A stretch of 64,000 nt of DNA from Nectonema munidae (Eukaryota; Nematomorpha; Nectonematoida; Nectonematidae): assembly GCA_030549495.1 (NCBI GenBank), contig JAUIRK010000971.1:672501-736500 (forward strand). Direction: 5' to 3'. The notes beneath the pieces are model-generated. The model was not told the DNA's origin. It saw only the letters and a list, made by a program, of their open reading frames with translations, and did not search any database. A program made the translations under genes and the position numbers. Positions within the stretch are counted from its first letter, which is position 1, and every line of letters begins with the position of its first letter. This document shows positions 58,532-64,000 of this stretch, piece by piece.

Positions 58532-59053
58532 CTTACAAAGTCAAATCACCAGATTTACTAAAATGATACATATAAAAAAAGATTTAGATTAAAATGTTAA
58601 ATAAATAAAAAAAAATTGACAGGCTTGATTTAAATCCTGTTCGAATTAGAGAAAAAACAAAGCCAAACACTGTATTGTATACTACCGTTTAAACAACGTT
58701 TATAATTTATTTTATTCCTAGAAAAATTTTCAAAATAAATTAAAAAATATGAATAAAAATGCTAGCAAAGAGAAATAAGCTTTTTTTACTTGAACAATAG
58801 TGACAGCTTACTGCCTGGTAACGAAAAGTCTAGAATTTTTAATAAAAAAATTTAGTAAAAAATGTATTTTTACTAATAAGCTCTCTTTTCGATAAAATAA
58901 AAAAAAATTCATAAATTTAGTGGCAAAAATCCGTAAAAAAAAAATCGGAAAAAAATCCGAACGAGTCAAAAATCCGTCCGTAGAATATCTGAAGACAATT
59001 TTTTCCTCAAAAATCCCTAAAATACGGATAAATCCGTAGATCTGGCAAGACTG

Positions 59054-61256
59054 CCAGATGTTTGTCAAATTTTTTTAAAGTAACGAAATTTTTTTTAGGG
59101 GAGCTTGAAATTAGCTGGGAGGCTTGCGAAATAGTTGAAGGGGGGGAGGGGGTGGCTTGTGCCCCAAAATTAAATAGTTAGGGCGGGCTCTGATGCTAGT
59201 AGAAAGTTCTTAGATATCTCTAACCTACCTATCTATGCCCTATATTATTTATTATCTAAAATTTTAAAATAGTTTATTTTGTTTGTTTTAATTAAAAAGA
59301 GCAATTTTTTTAAGAATTAGTACTATTTTTAAAAAAAATTATAAATTTATTTTTTGAGCAAATTTAATTTGAAATTATTTGATACATATTTCTTCCAAGT
59401 TGAAGTTTTAAAATCACATTTAATGTTTGATAGCGGTATTTGTATATTCTATTTTATCCTACATATTTTATTTTTTTCAAAAGATTATAAAGGAAAGGAT
59501 ATTTGTCCTCAAATTTGTATAGTATTTTCAATCATTGGGATTCTACATAAATGAGGTCCCCAAAACGATATCCATTTGAATGATAAATCTACTTTTTGTC
59601 CCAAACAATAATGATTTAAGAAAAAGTTGACGTTTATTTTTAATTAGCAAAATGTATTTAACAAACAAACCCTATGACAAGCATAACATTCGTTTTAAAA
59701 CCGTATCAGTAATGCTTTAAAGAAAGAAATAAAAACAATCGGAGCATTAAAATATAAATATTACAATTTAGCTACACTATTTACTAAATAATAATTATGT
59801 ATAATAAGTTTGTAATAAAACTTGACTAATTGCAAAGAAAACAATCAGGCTTAGAACAGAAAGACTTATAATTGGAAATTAATAAAATGAATCCAAAAAT
59901 TCAATTAAGTACCCATTTCAATTTTTTATCGCTTTATATTTTAATAAGTTTTTTGTAAAGGAAAAAGCAAGAAATCCCAGCAAGGTGCCTTCGGTACCAG
60001 AATAGTGAAAAATTGTATTTTTACTATAACAAATGCATGCGACTATGAGTTCTATTTTGACAATTATTTTTCTTCATAAGAGTAACATTTATGGTATTAC
60101 CGGCTCCGAAACCCTTATGAATAATGTAGCAATCAATTATTACACTACTATTTATTTAAGTCTAAAATATCTCGATTAGATTTTTATTAATGATATATAA
60201 TACAAATAAATTCTGCACCCGGAGCGGTCCTTTATTTGGCCGCCTCTTATTGTACGCTACTGCATTAGATATAAATATTTTGACTTAAAAAGTTTTGATT
60301 GTGGGGGCGCATAATGTTTTAAATTTTTAAGAAGGACTAGTTTTTTTTGTCACAAAATTTTGATCAATGTATAAATTTTTTATATGTTATATTAAAAAGA
60401 ATTCTTAACATGTGTTCAAGGATGAAATTATTTTTATGTCAAATGAGCTGTTGGTACGGTAGTCAAGTAGAAAGTGAAAATTAACAATTAAAAGTTAAAA
60501 CTTTTTGCCAGACTCTAACTTATTAGGGTTCCGTTTTTATCTACTTTACACTAATTTTTCATAAAGGTCATAGAAATTAGTTTCTGTTCTCTTTTTTTTA
60601 ATATGATTTTACAAAGGAAAATAGTAGACCAGTAAAAAATTTAACTATTCTTTTTGCGGCGCGAAGCGAAAAACGTCTCTATTACCTTGATATAACTAAC
60701 AGCCATATAAAATTAACTATGTAACTGAAATATTTTATTTGTAACAGATAATCATACAATTATTATTTAATGAAAAACTTCGTCTAACTGAAATATTTTG
60801 TGATCTTGATAAAATTTGTTTTACGCAAAATTTGACTGTTGAATTTTTCTGGAAGACGCAAAAATACCTTATAACAAAGAAAGCGGAAAAAAGTAATCAC
60901 AATAACAAAGCCAAAGTAAAAATGAATTATAATGACTTTTAGATGGTCTATTTTTTCTTTTAATTTTTCTAAAATATTATGGGTATGCGAAAGACTTTTT
61001 ACCAGGAGACACCAAAAGATATAGAAATTTTTGGTAAAAACGATTAAAAAAACATTTAAAATATCTCTATATAGTATAAATCTGTAAAGTCTGTATTGAA
61101 AAATTATATAAAACAAAATATTGAATGAAAACCGGAAGAAACAGGAAGATAGCGAAATAAACCAAAAGATAAATTATTTTACTGTAAGTTTTTATCCTTC
61201 AATTATTTTTTTTTAATTTGTCAATGGCGATTTCTAAAATTTGTTTTGTTTAGAGC
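59054..61256. other. AT-rich stretch, nothing firm
   Basis: A G-rich patch at 59130-59190 and a GC-containing patch at 60222-60275 (CACCCGGAGCGGTCC) could be element ends but lack partners. Open frames at 59354-59554 and 60784-61116 are hydrophobic, AT-driven and without family features. Confidence 0.4.
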
Positions 61257-63420
61257 AGTGGTTCCCAACCTTTTTTTTTAGGCGACCGCAATTATATTTC
61301 TCAAAATATGGCCACGACCCCACTAATTTAGTTGCATATATTTTATTAAAACTATATATGATTAGCTAGCTGTAAAAGTAAGGCACGACAAATGTAATGA
61401 ATATATCTGTAAGAGAGGTACTTTAAGTTTGCGAAGGACAAGTAAAATCATTAAATTTTATTATATTCACAGAATTATGAATTTTAAAACTTGACATTAA
61501 TTAAAACAACCACTTCTGGCATATTATTCTGTCACAAAACAAGCGTATATATTTTTTTTTATGAAATGGTAAATTAATTTTAATTCGGGCCTTGGGTTTG
61601 AATCATGTTGCTAAGTTACTCTATTTGTGGTTCTGTCTTGAAAAATGCTACCCTCAAATCATGTTTCGGTTGCAGCCAAAGCTTCAACCTTAGCTTTTAG
61701 TTTTAATGCCAGTCAGCGCTGCAAATCATGATTCACACAAGTGGGTTGTAGCGAAAGGCACACTTCCACAGCCTTAAATCCAATGACTGGTTTCTTTTTT
61801 TCACAGCAGTCCAAGACACACTTGGAGTTTTTCGCTAAAAGTTAAAACGAAGAGTTTCCTCTTGCTGGATCTCGATAAGCTCCTCTTGAAGATTTTGGAT
61901 AGAAGACTTCTTCTGAAAGATCCTCGGCTTGGATATCGAAGGTCCTCCCAAACATTTGTATTTCTCATGCAGCTCTCCACTCGGAATGTACTTGTCAAAC
62001 TCCTCACTCAATTTCTCAAGGTGCCCAACAATGACACTTTGTACGGCTAGAAGTTAGGTGTCTTTTTCAGAAAAAGTTCCAAAAGTGGAGAGGACGCAGT
62101 TTTTGCTAGTTCAATCCTTCCTTTCCACAGTCTCAGCTTTGTGTTGAACGCATTGAACTTTTCTAACACAGAGAGTATAGTCTCATCTTTTCCTTGCATG
62201 GGCATATTCAGCAAATTCATCTATGAAAATATGTCTGTCAAGGGTTATTATCAAAAGAGTGACATGACAAAAGAGTGACAAAATATAAAAAAATTCAAAA
62301 GAGTGACAAAATTAAAAAAATTCAAAAGAGTGACAAAATATACAAAAATTTGAAAGTTTTACTTACCTACATATCCTTACATAAAAAAACTCTTTTGATT
62401 TGTCGCTCTTTTAATCGCTATATTAAGACTGACAAATTATGTCACTCTTTTGATTAGTCACTCTTTTAATCTCTATGTTAAGAGTGACAAATTATGTCAC
62501 TGTTTTGATTTGTCACTCTAATGAACATCTCCCGTCTGTAAGATATGCCAGTTCAACCACTTTAGTTCTGTAAGCCTTGATGTCAGTACATGTTTCTTCT
62601 CGTTTAGGATGATTTCAACCTCTGCACGCATATAGAGCACCTTCTGAGGCATTTTTTCTCGTGATAGCCTCCTGACAGAATAGTAAAGCATATGTTCATA
62701 TTATGGACCCCATATCAGTGCACTTTTGACCAGGCATCCTTGAATTAAATGCTGATGATTTAATAAAATTTACCATTTGAATAACATCTATAACAATGTT
62801 GCTCAAGTGATATTTATCGAGAAGCAAGGTTTTCTTGGTGAAGCAGGCAATGAGTCGCTATCACTGTGGGGTTGAACTGTTTTACTCTGGAAGTGAAAAC
62901 CTGACGTACACTTAACATTGCGGGCGCTCCATAACAGCACACATTGTAGCACCGATCCCATTTTTGTTTGATGAAACTATCAACCAACTTGAAAAGATCT
63001 TCACCTGTTGTTGTCTGCAGAGATTTACAGAACAGAAAGTTTTCTTCAATGTCACTCTTCCTTTGGTACCATGCATATACCAAGACCTGAGCATCGTCAC
63101 CGACGTCAGTTGACTCATTCAACTTCAAGCTAATTTTCCACTCTCTTTGATGGCAGCCACTACGTGTTCTTTAATGTCTTGCAACATCTCTTGAATTCTT
63201 CGGTTGATTGTGTTATCTAACAGCGGAATAGTTTCTTTTTTTCACTGCATCATTTCCAAGGGTGGTACAAACCATATAAAGGGCTGCTGGCTTCACCATT
63301 TTTCTCTAATTGTGTGTGGCTGCATAAACTTGGCAATTTTTTGCAACAAGATAGGATGCAAGTGTTGGTTGTTAAACAGAATACACTCCCTTATACATAG
63401 AATTGTCTAACCGCTGACGT
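61257..63420 (-). mobile_element. ZBED5-like hAT fossil, right end not found
   Basis: Left end CAGTGGTTCCCAACC at 61257, a standard hAT terminus. Minus-strand transposase traces: 63128-62814 MKLNESTDVGDDAQVLVYAW, DIEENFLFCKSLQTTTGEDL, FKLVDSFI, CYGAPAMLSVRQVFTSRVKQ, PTVIATHCLLHQENLASR; near 62560 VVELAYLTD; near 62230-62050 MNLLNMPMQGKDETILSVLE and KFNAFNTKLRLWKGRIELAK. These are the ordered blocks of ZBED5/SCAND3-type proteins (D.STD, FLFC, GAPAM, THC..H...LA, ..LQGK..NI). A tandem-repeat element (62251-62518) is inserted between two blocks. Several frame changes. Confidence 0.82.
62251..62518. mobile_element. TA-flanked MITE built of CAAAAGAGTGACA repeats in inverted arrays
   Basis: Left part: CAAAAGAGTGACA occurs about four times with AAAATATAAAAAAATT spacers. 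Right part: TGTCACTCTTTTGAT, TAGTCACTCTTTTAAT and TTTGTCACTC recur in inverse orientation, with two AAGAGTGACAAATT blocks reversed again. TA borders at 62249-62250 and 62519-62520. 268 bp, no coding. It interrupts the hAT transposase sequence, so it is a younger insertion. The architecture parallels the array-ended element at 26701-28931. Confidence 0.65.
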
Positions 63421-64000
63421 TTCAGTTCTTCTTTCCTCTTAAAATACTCAAGATCTTGGGTGTGTATAATATACGCATACACATCAACAAATTATATAAA
63501 AGATATTAAAAAAACCTATGAAAAATTACAAAGGAGAAAAGATGGAATTCATAAAAATGAAAATAGTTTATATACTTTTTAAAATTGTAGGAGAAAAGCA
63601 TGAAGATAATACATCAATGGTTATTTGACAGCCTTTTTCTCTATCTCTTTCTTAAGAAGATATGAAAATTAAAATTTATTTATCATTTTTGTGAATTTCT
63701 CTTCGTACTTTTCTTCATTTATCTTTGTTAAAAATAGATAAGGAAATTATCCACTATCCCTCAACCAAATGACTCTATATCCTTAAAAACTCTTAGAATT
63801 AAGAGTTGATGATGTTTTTATTTTGAGTTTCTAAAGTTTGATTTGATTTAAGGAAACTTTGGAGGAAAGGATGGCTTCATGACTTCAGAAACTTCTTTTT
63901 CGAGTCAAGATATTGTGAAAGTAGGAATACTCACAGTTCTTATTGATAAAGTGTGATATTAATTTTTTTATTGTATTCATTCAAGCCTAAAGTACGCGTT
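63421..64000. other. Right edge, nothing recognised
   Basis: AT-rich sequence without coding or repeat features that I can name. The missing end of the hAT fossil may lie here or beyond the window. Confidence 0.4.

Larger units (their letters stand above)
52887..59053 (-). mobile_element. hAT element with about 90-bp inverted ends, split by a 4.6-kb insertion
   Basis: Left: AGTGTTGCCAAATCTACGG, ATTTATCCGTATTTTACGG, then ATATTCTACGGACGGATTTT. The right end reverse-complements to CAGTCTTGCCAGATCTACGG, ATTTATCCGTATTTTAGGG and ATATTCTACGGACGGATTTT. The transposase runs on the minus strand, with its 5' part at 58531-58253 and its middle at 53690-53134, separated by the long-TIR element 53697-58264 inserted in the coding sequence. 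No target duplication was confirmed, as the left flank is an (AT)n run. Confidence 0.75.

Noticed and set aside
59354-61116. Hydrophobic open frames as membrane proteins
   Set aside because: Phe/Ile/Leu richness follows from T-rich sequence; no starts, families or splice sites support them.

Overview
This window looks like intronic, transposon-rich eukaryotic DNA, probably from an arthropod. It is strongly AT-rich. The only host gene I can support is a tricornered/STK38-type NDR kinase on the minus strand, and its residues read closest to arthropod trc as I remember it. The combination of very long introns and many hAT and piggyBac elements would fit a copepod such as a sea louse, but that species guess is an inference. 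There are no bacterial-type operons, rRNA genes or CRISPR arrays.

Host gene: six coding exons of trc run right to left at 48452-48325, 34528-34477, 16760-16638, 13559-13476, 10883-10760 and 3033-2879. They have matching splice phases and encode residues 1-222: the MOB-binding N-terminus, the glycine loop, the catalytic lysine (K117) and the HRD loop (D211). The rest of the kinase domain, starting with the DFG exon, lies beyond the left edge. Introns are about 13.8, 17.7, 3.1, 2.6 and 7.7 kb and hold most of the other features.

Layout. 1-2.9 kb: MULE-like transposase fossil. 3.0-10.8 kb (intron 5): piggyBac-type short element, a 2.3-kb piggyBac with TTAA ends, a small TA-flanked MITE, an unnamed dispersed repeat and a tRNA-like SINE. 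10.9-13.5 kb (intron 4): hAT with a perfect 8-bp target duplication. 16.8-34.5 kb (intron 2): a GC-rich DIRS-like retroelement, hAT fossils, a SINE, a hAT carrying a Tc1/mariner-type element whose inverted ends are tandem arrays, piggyBac MITEs and a LINE tail. 34.5-48.3 kb (intron 1): a hAT-type element carrying a piggyBac segment, a second piggyBac, several ZBED5-like hAT fragments, MITEs, and a 2.8-kb hAT with two recognisable introns in its transposase. 48.5-64 kb (upstream of the trc start codon): LINE fragments, then a three-level nest (Helitron inside a 4.6-kb element with about 270-bp inverted ends, inside a hAT), then another ZBED5-like hAT interrupted by a tandem-repeat element.

The transposons do not work together with the kinase. 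The most unusual items are the long-TIR element with no visible gene, the tandem-repeat inverted ends shared in style by several TA-flanked elements, the palindromic subterminal motif shared by a piggyBac and its MITEs, and the hAT-type element that has picked up piggyBac coding sequence.
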